From Marinobacterium sedimentorum (GTDB lineage Bacteria > Pseudomonadota > Gammaproteobacteria > Pseudomonadales > Balneatricaceae): a DNA stretch of 64,000 nucleotides. Made by a program: the position numbers and the translations under genes. Where the stretch lies: the NCBI RefSeq assembly GCF_024267675.1, contig NZ_JALDYX010000005.1, forward strand, positions 62,001 through 126,000, read 5' to 3'. Numbering within the stretch: position 1 is the first letter of the stretch; every line of letters begins with the position of its first letter. The notes under the pieces are model-generated. The model was given only the letters and a program-made list of their open reading frames with translations. It did not search any database and was not told the DNA's origin. Below, piece by piece: positions 10,856-19,229 of the stretch.

Positions 10856-11304
10856 GCTGCCCCCTCACTGTCAGACTTCACAAACACCCTATCCAGGCTC
10901 AGACGACCGCCACCGGAGAGCAGCAGCGAAACCGTGCCCGCCAGCAGCGCCAGACCAAACTCGTAGCCGTTGTTGCTCATAAAGAGCCCGTTACCTATGT
11001 GCACCGAGAAAATCGCCACCAGCATGGTCACCGCCAGCACCAGCGCCGCCGGGCGGGTGAGCAGGCCAAGAATCAGTGCCGCGCCCCCCAGAAACTCGGC
11101 GCCCCCTGCCAGCGCCGCCATCAGCACACCGGGCTCCAGCCCGATGGATGTCATCCACTGCCCGGTGCCTTCAAGGCCGTAGCCGCCAAACCAGCCAAAC
11201 AGCTTCTGCGCACCGTGGGCCACAAACAGCGTTCCCAGCGGCAGGCGCAGCGCCAGACCTGACCAGTGTGTACCAGGATTGATAATGCGGTTAATCAGGC
11301 TCAT
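10852..11304 (-). CDS. DoxX family membrane protein
   Basis: 150 residues from the ATG at 11304, preceded by GAGGAGATCGAC. Four predicted TM helices, with the family pattern ALRLPLGTLFVAHGAQKLFGWFGG at the start and GGAEFLGGAALILGLLTRPAALVLAVTMLVAIF in the middle. DoxX-like proteins of this size often sit with pirins and redox enzymes and may act in oxidative stress; the exact job is unknown. A longer frame upstream (to 11487) lacks a Shine-Dalgarno and its extra N-terminus is not membrane-like. Confidence 0.85.
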   Translation of the reverse strand: MSLINRIINPGTHWSGLALRLPLGTLFVAHGAQKLFGWFGGYGLEGTGQWMTSIGLEPGVLMAALAGGAEFLGGAALILGLLTRPAALVLAVTMLVAIFSVHIGNGLFMSNNGYEFGLALLAGTVSLLLSGGGRLSLDRVFVKSDSEGAA

Positions 11305-11896
11305 GTCGATCTCCTCGGGTCCAATTCTTGAAGCTGCAAGCTGCTGCCCCTCTTTGATGAAACCACTATAGACACAGGCGCAGCCGCAAAAAACCGGAAC
11401 ATTCTGAGGCAAAGGATCAGTAAAACTGAACAGTTGGGGGGAGACGCCAAACTGACCTGCAGGACAACCTGATTTTTGCGACAACAATAGATATGGAAAC
11501 AGCTAGTGTACTGTTGCACTCTTTGTGGTGCTTTAGAACGCGCTCATTTTTTCGCCAGTCAAGGCGTGAGGCGGTGAGCGCTTTCGCGCACGGAGCGGAC
11601 AATGCAGGATGACTGTAACGCCTGCCATCACCGGTGCATTTGTAGGTTGGGTGGAGACCCGAAGGAACCTAACCCAACAGCGGGGTTGCATGGCGCTATT
11701 CTAGGATTGCCAGTTTCGGGAAGTGTTACCGTTGTCGGACAATCCCGGTTTCGCCCTCTTGGGCGACTCACTTTTATTCGAACGGCCGAAGTAAAGTAAG
11801 CAAAGGCTCTCTACCTTGAAGAATGCGCCCGAAGAAGCCGTAATACTGCGCACTGAGATTATTTTCCGGGCGCAGGCCTTCAAGATGCACTTACTG
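11305..11896. repeat. Gene-free stretch with two hairpin repeats
   Basis: No gene is supported in these 592 bp. At 11641-11680 there is a palindromic repeat of the common proteobacterial type: TAGGTTGGGT facing ACCCAACA around a GGAGACCCGAAGGAACC centre. At 11755-11815, on the minus strand, a hairpin of the kind CTTACTTTAC...AAAAGTGAGTCGCCC ends in a GCCC/GGGC mini-stem; relatives of it occur at 17071, 54338 and 55110. The rest (11488-11640) has nothing recognisable. Confidence 0.45.
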
Positions 11897-12316
11897 TCAG
11901 AGCAGCGCTTTGATAATGCCAGCCAGAGCCCCCTGCTGCTCCGCACCCAGAGGTGCCAGCAATGCCTGTGCCGCATGGTTGAATGAAACCTCGGCATCCT
12001 GAAAAATCTGCGCCCCCGCATCGGAAAGGACGACCAGACTGACCCTGGCATCCCGGACATTTTCCTCTTTGTGCACCAACCCGATCTTGACCATGGGGTT
12101 AAGCAGCCGTGTAACGCCGGATGCACTCAGGCCGACATTGTCAGCCAGATCGATTCGACGCATCCTGTGATTGGCGGCCCGGTGCAGCTGCAGCAGCACC
12201 ATGTACTCAGTCACACTGATTCCATGTGCCGACAGTGCAGCGGCCTGCCGCTTCTGGATTTTGTTCTGGAGATTGGCGAGCCCCATCACAAGATCGCCTT
12301 CTGCTTTGTTCAACAT
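11897..12316 (-). CDS. MarR-family transcriptional regulator
   Basis: 140 residues from the ATG at 12316 (AGG 7 nt upstream). Winged-helix core: ISVTEYMVLLQLHRAANHRMRRIDLADNVGLSASGVTRLLNPMVKIGLVHKEENVRDARVSLVVLSDAG, with the DxR wing motif. It is probably a homodimeric repressor. The ATG at 12382 would add 22 residues without family similarity. No obvious divergent target is present, because the next 424 bp are gene-free; its former target may have been displaced by the adjacent island. Confidence 0.85.
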   Translation of the reverse strand: MLNKAEGDLVMGLANLQNKIQKRQAAALSAHGISVTEYMVLLQLHRAANHRMRRIDLADNVGLSASGVTRLLNPMVKIGLVHKEENVRDARVSLVVLSDAGAQIFQDAEVSFNHAAQALLAPLGAEQQGALAGIIKALL

Positions 12317-12740
12317 GACACACCTGCTTGCTGAATGTTTGAGCCAGCAAGTATTTATCGATTTGCTTGTGCAGTCAAGCACTAGTCAAACCAATGACGC
12401 AACTGGAGGCTCAGATGCCGGCTCCGCTGAGTGAGAGCCAGGGGACTTTTGAGCTTCACAGGGTGATTTCCAGGCATCTAAAGGGAGCCTATGTCGTAGC
12501 TGGCTATCGCTGTCACAGTGGATTTAGTGGCCTGGAATACACCGGTGACCGCTTTCGGCACAGAGCGGACATTGGCGCTGGACAGGCAAAAGTCAAGACC
12601 TGATCCCGGGGTCTGCTCGAGGTCTACTGGAGCTATTTTTTGGGTCCGCAATAGGGTGTTTTTGAACTCTTAATGTGCCTAAAAGAGAGATTCTTGAAGT
12701 ACAAAGTGATATCCTGCAAGAGACTTTACCTGAACGGTAG
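12317..12740. other. Gene-free left flank of the AT-rich island
   Basis: 424 bp between marR and the HigB-like gene. A 78-codon plus-strand frame (12367-12603) has no Shine-Dalgarno or family resemblance and I do not call it. Fragments reading CTTTCGGCACAGAGCGGACATT (12550-12575) and a related CTTTCGGTCGAGAG / AATGTCCGCT at 17390-17415 flank both sides of the AT-rich island. Base composition falls sharply after about 12640. Confidence 0.4.
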
Positions 12741-13088
12741 ATGCTAGCTTTGGAAATTGCTTTCGACACGAAGAAACTTCGGAAGTTGTGCGAAAATGAG
12801 ACTTATGCGGATAAGCAACTAGGTCGCGAAGTTGCCGATATGTTACGGCATAGATTAGCTGATATGGACTCTGCATTGGTCGTTACGGACTTGGTTGCCG
12901 GTGTGCCTAAAAAGATAAACTATGATGATGTTTCGTGTTTATCTCTAAAACTATGTAATAGCTATTTTATAGTCTTTTGTTCGAATAATGTGAACACACC
13001 TATACTTAGTGCAAGTGAAGTCGATTGGAAATCTATTAGAAGAATAAAAATTATTTCTATTAAAAAAATTGGGTGCGGTGATGAGTGA
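12741..13088 (+). CDS. HigB/RelE-like toxin
   Basis: 115 residues, or about 111 from an alternative TTG at codon 4. The pattern is of HigB-type killer proteins: EIAFDTKKLRKLCENE at the N-terminus, then QLGREVADMLRHRLADMDSALVVTDLVAG, and a closing DWKSIRRIKIISIKK strand. Family members are ribosome-dependent mRNA endonucleases; catalytic residues vary and cannot be assigned by eye. It overlaps the next gene (ATGAGTGA arrangement at 13081-13088), as expected for a toxin-first higBA operon. Strongly AT-rich, unlike the backbone, so probably acquired. Confidence 0.7.
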   Translation: MLALEIAFDTKKLRKLCENETYADKQLGREVADMLRHRLADMDSALVVTDLVAGVPKKINYDDVSCLSLKLCNSYFIVFCSNNVNTPILSASEVDWKSIRRIKIISIKKIGCGDE

Positions 13089-14193
13089 AGCAACATCTTT
13101 TCAACCAGACTGGGTAAGTCCTCCTGGTGAAACTATTAAAGATATTCTAACTGAACGAGCTTTAAATATTTCCGATTTTTCGGAGATGATGGGTTTTTCA
13201 CAGAAAAGTGCGAAGGATTTATTGCATGGTAAACTCAAAATCGATAATGATGTTGCAAATAGTTTGGAAACAATATTCGGCGCATCTAAAGAGTTCTGGA
13301 TCAATCGTGAGAGAAATTATAGGCTCGGTCTAGAACGATATGCTGTTGTGATAGATGAACAGAAAGGATGGCTAAAAAAACTGCCTACTAGAGACATGGT
13401 AAAGTATCGATGGATCAGTCCGTCTAGTAAATGGAAGGATAAATATAGGCAGTGTCTTGATTTTTTTGGTGTATATAGTGTTGACGAATGGTATAAAATT
13501 AATAACGATAAGTTATTAATGACTGCGTTTAGGACATCTTCGTCTTTTGATCATATACAAGAGTCTGTTATTACTTGGCTAAGACAGGGTGAGCGGCTAA
13601 GCAGTAGCTCTAATTTCGCTGAGTGGAATCCTGAAAAGTTTAAGCGGGACTTGATAAATGCAAGAGCGCTTACCGTCGAAAAAGATCCGAATGTTTTTAT
13701 TCCAAAGCTTCAAGCATTATTTGCAAAAAGCGGTGTTTCAATAGTAGTTTCTCCAACTCCTTCCGGTTGTCGAGCTAGCGGAGCCACATGTTTTACTAGT
13801 GATGGATATGCTATGATGATGCTCAGCTTTAGATACTTATCCGATGACCATTTTTGGTTTACGGTTTTCCATGAAGCTGGCCACTTATTACTTCATGGAG
13901 ATAAAGCTTTGTTTCTTGAGGGGCTTGAAGAATCTTGCTCAGTAAGTGATTTTGAGGAAGAAGCAAATAGTTTTTCTGGAGATTTACTAGTGCCTAAATC
14001 CTACCAAAAAGAACTTAGAGAGCTTAGTTTAAAGAACTGGCGCCAGATACCAAGGTTTGCAAAGAAAATTGGTATAGCGCCAGGTATAGTTGTTGGGCAG
14101 TTACAGCATCTTGGTATTGTTGGACACTCTCAACTAAATCGATTCAAGGTTCGATACAAATGGGCTAATGATGAAAAAAATACAATTGTATAA
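13081..14193 (+). CDS. HigA-like antitoxin fused to ImmA/IrrE-type metallopeptidase domain
   Basis: 370 residues from the ATG at 13081. An N-terminal XRE/HigA helix-turn-helix (PGETIKDILTERALNISDFSEMMGFSQKSAKDLLHGK, about 15-52, then the HigA-typical EFWINRERNYRLG). The C-terminal half carries a zinc-protease HExxH-type signature FHEAGHLLLHGD (HEAGH at about residues 264-268) followed by the EEEANSFSGDLLVP stretch that supplies the third ligand in IrrE/ImmA proteins. It should bind the HigB-like toxin and its own promoter, with proteolysis perhaps controlling release of toxin or another repressor (inference from ImmA). AT-rich codons. Confidence 0.82.
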   Translation: MSEATSFQPDWVSPPGETIKDILTERALNISDFSEMMGFSQKSAKDLLHGKLKIDNDVANSLETIFGASKEFWINRERNYRLGLERYAVVIDEQKGWLKKLPTRDMVKYRWISPSSKWKDKYRQCLDFFGVYSVDEWYKINNDKLLMTAFRTSSSFDHIQESVITWLRQGERLSSSSNFAEWNPEKFKRDLINARALTVEKDPNVFIPKLQALFAKSGVSIVVSPTPSGCRASGATCFTSDGYAMMMLSFRYLSDDHFWFTVFHEAGHLLLHGDKALFLEGLEESCSVSDFEEEANSFSGDLLVPKSYQKELRELSLKNWRQIPRFAKKIGIAPGIVVGQLQHLGIVGHSQLNRFKVRYKWANDEKNTIV

Positions 14194-14198
14194 AATAT

Positions 14199-15127
14199 TT
14201 ATCCGCGAAAGTGTTTATAAGCGCTAGGGCTTTTCTGCCAATTGCAAAGAGAGTCTTCTAAAACTTGCATACCCATTTTACCTAAGGATAGCTGCTGTTC
14301 TAATATGGAAAGTTGATGCTCAAGAATAGCACAACTTATATTTGCCTTTGCACTATTACCAAAGAGTAGTCTAGCTCCTTTAACGGGTCCTGTTGCTCCG
14401 GTCATAAAAGTTTTCCCAGGCTCTATATTGGTGAGTTCTAATTTCGCAATCATCGTTAAATAGTCGAATTTAGCTGTTCTACCAAAGGATGCTACATTGC
14501 TCATTGATTTATAGAGAGCCTCAAATGCTACTCTAGGATTTATTTCGTTATTTCTAGTATCTTGTATCAATCTTTCGTGATTGTTTCCAGCCCATTCGAT
14601 GTACGTCGAAATAACATTTGATGGGCTTCGTTTTTTTTCAGGTTTCAGAGTTTCATATTTTCTATGATTTCCATATGAACCGGAAAATGAAATATAGTTT
14701 ATGTTAATCCAATTATTAAAATAATCTTGGTTTTTTGTGATTCTATCCCATGTCCAAATATTATTATCATTTCCTAGGGAGCCATAAAATTCTCTAACGA
14801 GCTTCCATCCTTTTTTTAAATTTTTTCCGAAATGAATCGCTAGGAACGTGAGCCAAAAAGCCTCATTTATATTTTGGCTGTTTCTGTGAAAGATAGCAGC
14901 TTTTAAGGGATCGAAGATGTCGCTATATGGATTAGAATATTCTTGGCTGACCGGCCTATCTGCAATTGTATAGATAAACTCCACACGTCGAATACTATCA
15001 ACAATTTGTCTGGCTAAGGTACTTCTTTTGTTCGAGTTTTCAATGCCAGGCAAAAGAAGTTTTTGTGATGCAAGATCTAGTTCGTCATCAATTATTGTAA
15101 CAAGTTCTCTCTTATCAGTTTTTTCAT
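14199..15127 (-). CDS. Probable aGPT-pyrophosphorylase clade 3-like protein; 5' end frameshifted
   Basis: The open frame covers 284 codons from a TTG at 15053 to 14199, but it stays open back to about 15131 without any ATG, GTG or good start. The natural start is the ATG at 15127, which overlaps the stop of the upstream gene (ATGA). It is followed by a run of six A; one more A would join it to the main frame, giving a start MKKTDKREL. So the gene is frameshifted, slipping, or affected by a sequencing error. The body has NPYSDIFDPLKAAIFH and NEAFWLTFLAIHFGKNLKKGWKLVREFYGSLG, the pattern I associate with the helical glycosylase-related alpha-glutamyl/putrescinyl thymine pyrophosphorylase clade 3. 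The family call is from memory and needs a profile search. Confidence 0.55.
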
Positions 15128-15927
15128 AGTTCTATTCCATTAGATATGCCAGTAATCCAGTTTTGGATTGATAGTTTTATATTATTTGTAACACCAAAAC
15201 TACTTTGAATATTGTGGTTAAATCCGATAACAACAATTTCGCGATTTAGATTAATGTTTGAAAGGTGATCGATTTTCCCATAAAAAGAAAATCCTGTTAC
15301 ACCTTTCCCTTTGTCTCTTGGTAGAGTCCACTCATCTTCTTTTTTGATATTTAACTCTATATTAAATATATCCTGAAACGATTTCACTACTGTAGAGCCA
15401 TTTAATATTAGTAGCTTAATAGATGAGTTATTGAGTAACTCCACCAAAGCGTCAGACGAAAGCTCTAATAGGTTCTTTTTCTGTGTTGACGTTAATGATG
15501 ACCATTTAACGGATGTTGCATATGGTACGAGGTCTAAATGGCATGCCTTTCCGAAAAGGCTATTGTAATATGAGCACCCAGTTCCGGAAATAAGTTTGTT
15601 TAAAGCAGCAAACCAATTGTCATACGGGTTGTTGTAGAAGTATTCTTCACATGATTTTTCAATCAAATTCAGATGAGATTTATTTACTTTCGACCAGTCA
15701 TCTAACATGAGAGAATTCAGGGTATGAAACCTTCGGTATTCCCCTTGTAATTCATTACCCTTCGTGTCAACAAATTCTCTATTACTTGGATTAAGTCCTA
15801 AAGTTGCAACTTTGGATCTTACTGAATCTCCAAAAACAGGCACGGGAGTGGCCCAAGGAATAATCCTGTTATGTGAAGTAATTGTCTTACTTAAACGCAT
15901 CAATAGAATTGAGTAAATATCATTCAT
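15124..15927 (-). CDS. Uracil-DNA glycosylase superfamily-like protein
   Basis: 267 residues. The UDG-fold signs are KVATLGLNPSNREF (residues 40-52, like the GxNPG motif A of MUG/TDG), a central HLDLVPYATSVKW strand, IKLLILNGS, and a late IVVIGFNHNIQSS that would be the motif B loop. The classical catalytic Asp/Asn and HPS motifs are not clearly conserved, so it may bind or process a modified base rather than excise uracil. It overlaps the upstream thymidylate-synthase-like gene by 8 nt and the ATG of the downstream gene by ATGA, so the three form one tightly coupled operon. Confidence 0.6.
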   Translation of the reverse strand: MNDIYSILLMRLSKTITSHNRIIPWATPVPVFGDSVRSKVATLGLNPSNREFVDTKGNELQGEYRRFHTLNSLMLDDWSKVNKSHLNLIEKSCEEYFYNNPYDNWFAALNKLISGTGCSYYNSLFGKACHLDLVPYATSVKWSSLTSTQKKNLLELSSDALVELLNNSSIKLLILNGSTVVKSFQDIFNIELNIKKEDEWTLPRDKGKGVTGFSFYGKIDHLSNINLNREIVVIGFNHNIQSSFGVTNNIKLSIQNWITGISNGIEL

Positions 15928-16948
15928 GTGAACACTTGGAATTATTTTTTCTATTGTCGAGAGGTAGTTGTACTGGAATTTTAGCTTTAGTAAATGATTG
16001 TTGTCTTTTTTCTATATAAATTTTATATGTGTCTGACGAAATCAAATTCTTAAGTCGTTCGATCTCGGTTGAGTGATCATTATCTATTTGTTTTGATATG
16101 TTAAAAATACTTAGTAGTAAAGCTAGGTCCGTCCAGTAAGGTTCTAATTCTTCACTTCCATCATAACAAATATTTTTTGATCGAATGTTTTGTTCAACTT
16201 TTAAAAGTTTTTCTATTGACTTCTTGGGGTCCCCTATGGGCATACTTGGCATTGGTTTACTAGACTGAAAACCTTCGTCAATAAATTGTTTAGCTTTCTC
16301 TACATAGTTTTCATAGATATGAAGGCTACCGACACTATGCTTATATATACCAACTTCAATATTTAAAGATCTTGCTATTATTTCTTGAAGCATTGTAAAA
16401 GAAAAAATATCGTGTGGTAATCCAAAAAAAGCATCGTTTGATCGCATATGTGTAAGCATGTTTAGTTTTCCCTTGCGTACTATAAATTGTAAGTTACATG
16501 TGCAAGGAATCTCTTTATGATAGCTATCAATATCGGATGAATCGAATATCTGAATAACAGCTCTTCGGGAAGTTTCTTTTAATGAAAGAATTTCTATTAC
16601 GTTTTTTATTTGATTTATGTGGCCGTCTTGTTTAAGAAGTCTGGGGCCATATGCGCCATATATTGTTTTTCCATCCTCTGAGTCATCTTCATATCTTTTT
16701 ATGTAGTGCTTAATAAATGATAAATCATTTGAGCCAGAAATATACCACAGGAGTTCGCCTAGACAGCTAAAAATTGTTCCTTTCGTTTCTGTTCGACTAA
16801 GTCTTGCTCTTGGGTTGGATAATTCTAGAATAACGCCAAACAATTCAAAGGTTGAACCGCGAGTTGCCTTTACAGGATTTTTGCTCTTCAATAATTTTGA
16901 AAAAACATCAAAAAGCAAGTCATCCAATGTTTTCTGGCGTATGAACAT
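15920..16948 (-). CDS. Thymidylate synthase-fold pyrimidine hydroxymethylase (dCMP type predicted)
   Basis: 342 residues, longer than ThyA (264) mainly by a C-terminal extension of about 100 residues. The catalytic Cys149 lies in EIPCTCNLQFIV; the phosphate-binding Arg pair is in SRRAVIQIFD; substrate loops are MRSNDAFFGLPHDIFSF and VGSLHIYENY. Asp180 replaces the Asn that makes ThyA select dUMP, and MRSND...VGSLH closely follows T4 gp42 dCMP hydroxymethylase (MRSND...VGSLH). So I predict C5 hydroxymethylation of dCMP or a related nucleotide with methylene-tetrahydrofolate, not dTMP synthesis. First gene of the three-gene operon; AGGG lies just upstream of the ATG. AT-rich, probably acquired. 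Confidence 0.75.
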   Translation of the reverse strand: MFIRQKTLDDLLFDVFSKLLKSKNPVKATRGSTFELFGVILELSNPRARLSRTETKGTIFSCLGELLWYISGSNDLSFIKHYIKRYEDDSEDGKTIYGAYGPRLLKQDGHINQIKNVIEILSLKETSRRAVIQIFDSSDIDSYHKEIPCTCNLQFIVRKGKLNMLTHMRSNDAFFGLPHDIFSFTMLQEIIARSLNIEVGIYKHSVGSLHIYENYVEKAKQFIDEGFQSSKPMPSMPIGDPKKSIEKLLKVEQNIRSKNICYDGSEELEPYWTDLALLLSIFNISKQIDNDHSTEIERLKNLISSDTYKIYIEKRQQSFTKAKIPVQLPLDNRKNNSKCSHE

Positions 16949-17573
16949 TAGCCCTATTCCCTGAAATCTATGCCTAATGCTATATATTTGACCCTATTGG
17001 AACAGTGTATATTGCTTTCAAAGTTTTGTAAGCACTTTATTGTTCGATGGCAGCTATCATGTTTTTCTTTGTGCGAGTAAATAAAAGTAAGTCGCCCAAG
17101 ACGGAGGGGCAAAGGATTCTCGTCGAAGGAAATTTTCAACAGACCTAGCATGCCTGGCAGAAAATGGCGCTAGGCGCTGCGGTGTCAGGATTTCCGCCAT
17201 TCCTGGAGGTCACGTAGCCCTACAGGATATGGTTTTCCGTAACATCACAGTCACAGAATTTTCTTGTCAATACACTCTCCAGCTTCCCACCTCGTGCGGC
17301 GTACAGTTTATTTTACCTTTCCAGTAACGCTGTCAAGATCCCAATGCTCAAGGCGAAGCCACATAGATGATGGTAGAGCTGTTGACTGCTTTCGGTCGAG
17401 AGAAAGCAATGTCCGCTTTGGGCACTTACCGGACATTCACCACAGCACAGCTAAAGCAGTCATTCACCCTGCCCGATCATTCAGCGCAATCACGCCCGGC
17501 CTTCCCCTGCGTTCCTCTACCAAACCAGAACCAACCAGGACAGAACCGCCGTGACTACCCTTAATCTGGCGGG
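16949..17573. repeat. Gene-free right flank of the island with hairpin repeat
   Basis: 625 bp without a supportable gene. It should contain the promoter of the hydroxymethylase operon (AT-rich 16950-17060). At 17065-17118 a hairpin-type repeat (TTTTCTTTGTGCGAG / AAATAAAAGTAAGTCGCCC) has relatives on the other flank (11755) and at 54338 and 55110. At 17190-17215 is a degenerate copy of the CAGGATTTCCGCCAT.CCTGG repeat seen at 24670. From 17264 on, GC returns to backbone values. Confidence 0.45.
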
Positions 17574-18341
17574 CTAATAGTATTTTTGCCGGGATTGCGT
17601 TGGACTCTGACCGAAGTGCTGACGGTAGGCATGGCTCAGCGCTTCCTGGCTACCATAGCCATAGCGGGCGGCAACGGTCTTGACCCGGGCGCCGGCGGCG
17701 AGATCCTGGCGCACCAGGGTCAGGCGCCACTGGCGCAGGTAGCTAAAGGGCGTTTGGCCCACCAGGGATGCAAAACAGGCCATAAACTGGCTGCGGGACA
17801 GGCCCGCCAGTGCCGCCAAGTCTTCGCTGCGCCAGCGCTGTTGCGGCGCTTCGTGAATGGCCACCAGCGCACGGCTGATGCGGGCATCAGCCAGGCCAGC
17901 AATCAGGCCGGGTTGACTGGCACCCTGTTGCAGCGCATGGCGCAACAGCATGATCACCAGAACTTCCAGCAGCCGCTGCAAGGTGGAATAGCCGCCGCAA
18001 CGGGCAGCGGCGGCTTCACGCGCAATCAGCTGCGCCAGATCATGCACCAGGCCACCGGGCTCCACCGCCATGCACAGCTGTGCAGGCAGTGCCCGAGCCA
18101 TGGGGTTAACCCCGCCGCCCAGCGACACCGAGGCCGCAAGCAGTACCCGCTGCTGCATATTCCGCACAGAGGGCGCAGCGACAGGCCAGAACTGCACTTC
18201 GCTAATCTGCAGGCCATCATCCCCTGCCAGCAGCAACAGATTGGCGGCGGGGTCTGTGACATCGGTCAGTGCAGAGGCCTGCAGTTCAAACCGGCTTAGC
18301 AGTGCCGACAGGCGGTCGGGCTTTTGAGCGAAATCTATCAT
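17574..18341 (-). CDS. AraC-family regulator (cupin_6 type)
   Basis: 255 residues: an N-terminal AraC-binding/cupin_6 domain (SALLSRFELQASALTDV to RCGGYSTLQRLLEVLVIMLLRHAL), then a double helix-turn-helix of AraC type (RWRSEDLAALAGLSRSQFMACFASLVGQTPFSYLRQWRLTLVRQDL and VKTVAARYGYGSQEALSHAYRQHFGQSP). It is divergent from the DsbA-fold isomerase gene across 94 bp, which it probably controls. The ligand is unknown. Confidence 0.88.
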   Translation of the reverse strand: MIDFAQKPDRLSALLSRFELQASALTDVTDPAANLLLLAGDDGLQISEVQFWPVAAPSVRNMQQRVLLAASVSLGGGVNPMARALPAQLCMAVEPGGLVHDLAQLIAREAAAARCGGYSTLQRLLEVLVIMLLRHALQQGASQPGLIAGLADARISRALVAIHEAPQQRWRSEDLAALAGLSRSQFMACFASLVGQTPFSYLRQWRLTLVRQDLAAGARVKTVAARYGYGSQEALSHAYRQHFGQSPTQSRQKYY

Positions 18342-18435
18342 TTCGGACTTTTAATCATGATTACCGGAATAAGTTTGCTATTAAGTCTTTTACTATGCGC
18401 ATCATACACCCATCAATGCACAAACCGAGGCTCCC

Positions 18436-19035
18436 ATGACGGCACGAATTGATTACTACTTCGATTGTTTATCGCCCTTTACCTTTCTGGGCCATGACCT
18501 GCTGCTCAAAACCGCTGCGGCCGCCGGCGCCCAGATTACTTTCCTGCCGATCCAGCTGGGGCCGGTGTTTGCAAACTCCGGCGCCAAGCCGCTGGGCGAA
18601 CGGCCACAGGCCCGCCGCGATTACCGTCTGGTGGAACTCAAGCGCTGGGCCAAGAAGCGCGGCCTGGCGCTGAATCTGCAACCCAAATTTTTCCCCGCCA
18701 GCTCGGCCCTGGCCAACTGCTGCGTGATTGCGCTGCTGGCTGCCAGGCAGAATCCGGCCGAATTCGCCGGTCGCGTCATGGCCGCCTGCTGGGTGGACGA
18801 CAAGAACATTGCCGACCGCAGCGTAATTCGCGAAGCCCTTGAGGCCTGCGGTTTTGATGCCGACGCCATTCTCGCCGCCGCCGAAGCCGACGCAACCTCT
18901 GCCACCTACGATCAGAACACCGGGCAGGCCGTTGCACTGGGTATCCTGGGCGCGCCCTCCTATGTATTGAACGGTGAGCAGTTCTGGGGCCAGGACCGGC
19001 TGGAGCTGCTGGCCGAGACACTCGCCTCGGCCTGA
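18436..19035 (+). CDS. 2-hydroxychromene-2-carboxylate isomerase/DsbA-fold family protein
   Basis: 199 residues with the HCCA isomerase/GST-kappa pattern: IDYYFDCLSPFTFLGHDLL at the N-terminus (the family's SPY/SPF loop that binds glutathione), YRLVELKRWAKKRGL, PKFFPASSALANCCVIALLA, and the C-terminal GILGAPSYVLNGEQFWGQDRLELL. Members isomerise naphthalene degradation intermediates or act as glutathione-dependent oxidoreductases; with no aromatic pathway nearby the substrate is open. GAGG lies 5 nt before the ATG. Divergent AraC regulator. Confidence 0.83.
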   Translation: MTARIDYYFDCLSPFTFLGHDLLLKTAAAAGAQITFLPIQLGPVFANSGAKPLGERPQARRDYRLVELKRWAKKRGLALNLQPKFFPASSALANCCVIALLAARQNPAEFAGRVMAACWVDDKNIADRSVIREALEACGFDADAILAAAEADATSATYDQNTGQAVALGILGAPSYVLNGEQFWGQDRLELLAETLASA

Positions 19036-19229
19036 CGAGCTGCCCCGCCGCCCTATTCAGGCGCTCTGTCAGACAGAGCATCAGGCGCTACATCAAGGCT
19101 AAGAGCCACAGCCTGCAAAGACGCAGTCGGCCGCCACGGCAATCGTGGCGCCAGCTGTTCTAATTTGCGCTGCAGGTGGTATCCTCTGTGGGTTTTCAGA
19201 ACCCTCACGCAAAACACAGGACGTATCAC

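Noticed and set aside
12367..12603. 78-codon plus-strand ORF before the HigB gene
   Set aside because: No ribosome site, no recognisable family, and it spans the divergent marR promoter region.
14199..15053. TTG at 15053 as the natural start of the aGPT-like gene
   Set aside because: The frame stays open for 24 more codons upstream with protein-like sequence (KTDKRELVTIIDDELDLAS), no Shine-Dalgarno precedes the TTG, and a coupled ATG exists one base out of frame.
12741..17260. Prophage remnant
   Set aside because: Hydroxymethylase and UDG-fold genes recall phages, but no capsid, terminase, integrase, lysis or replication gene and no tRNA attachment site is present.
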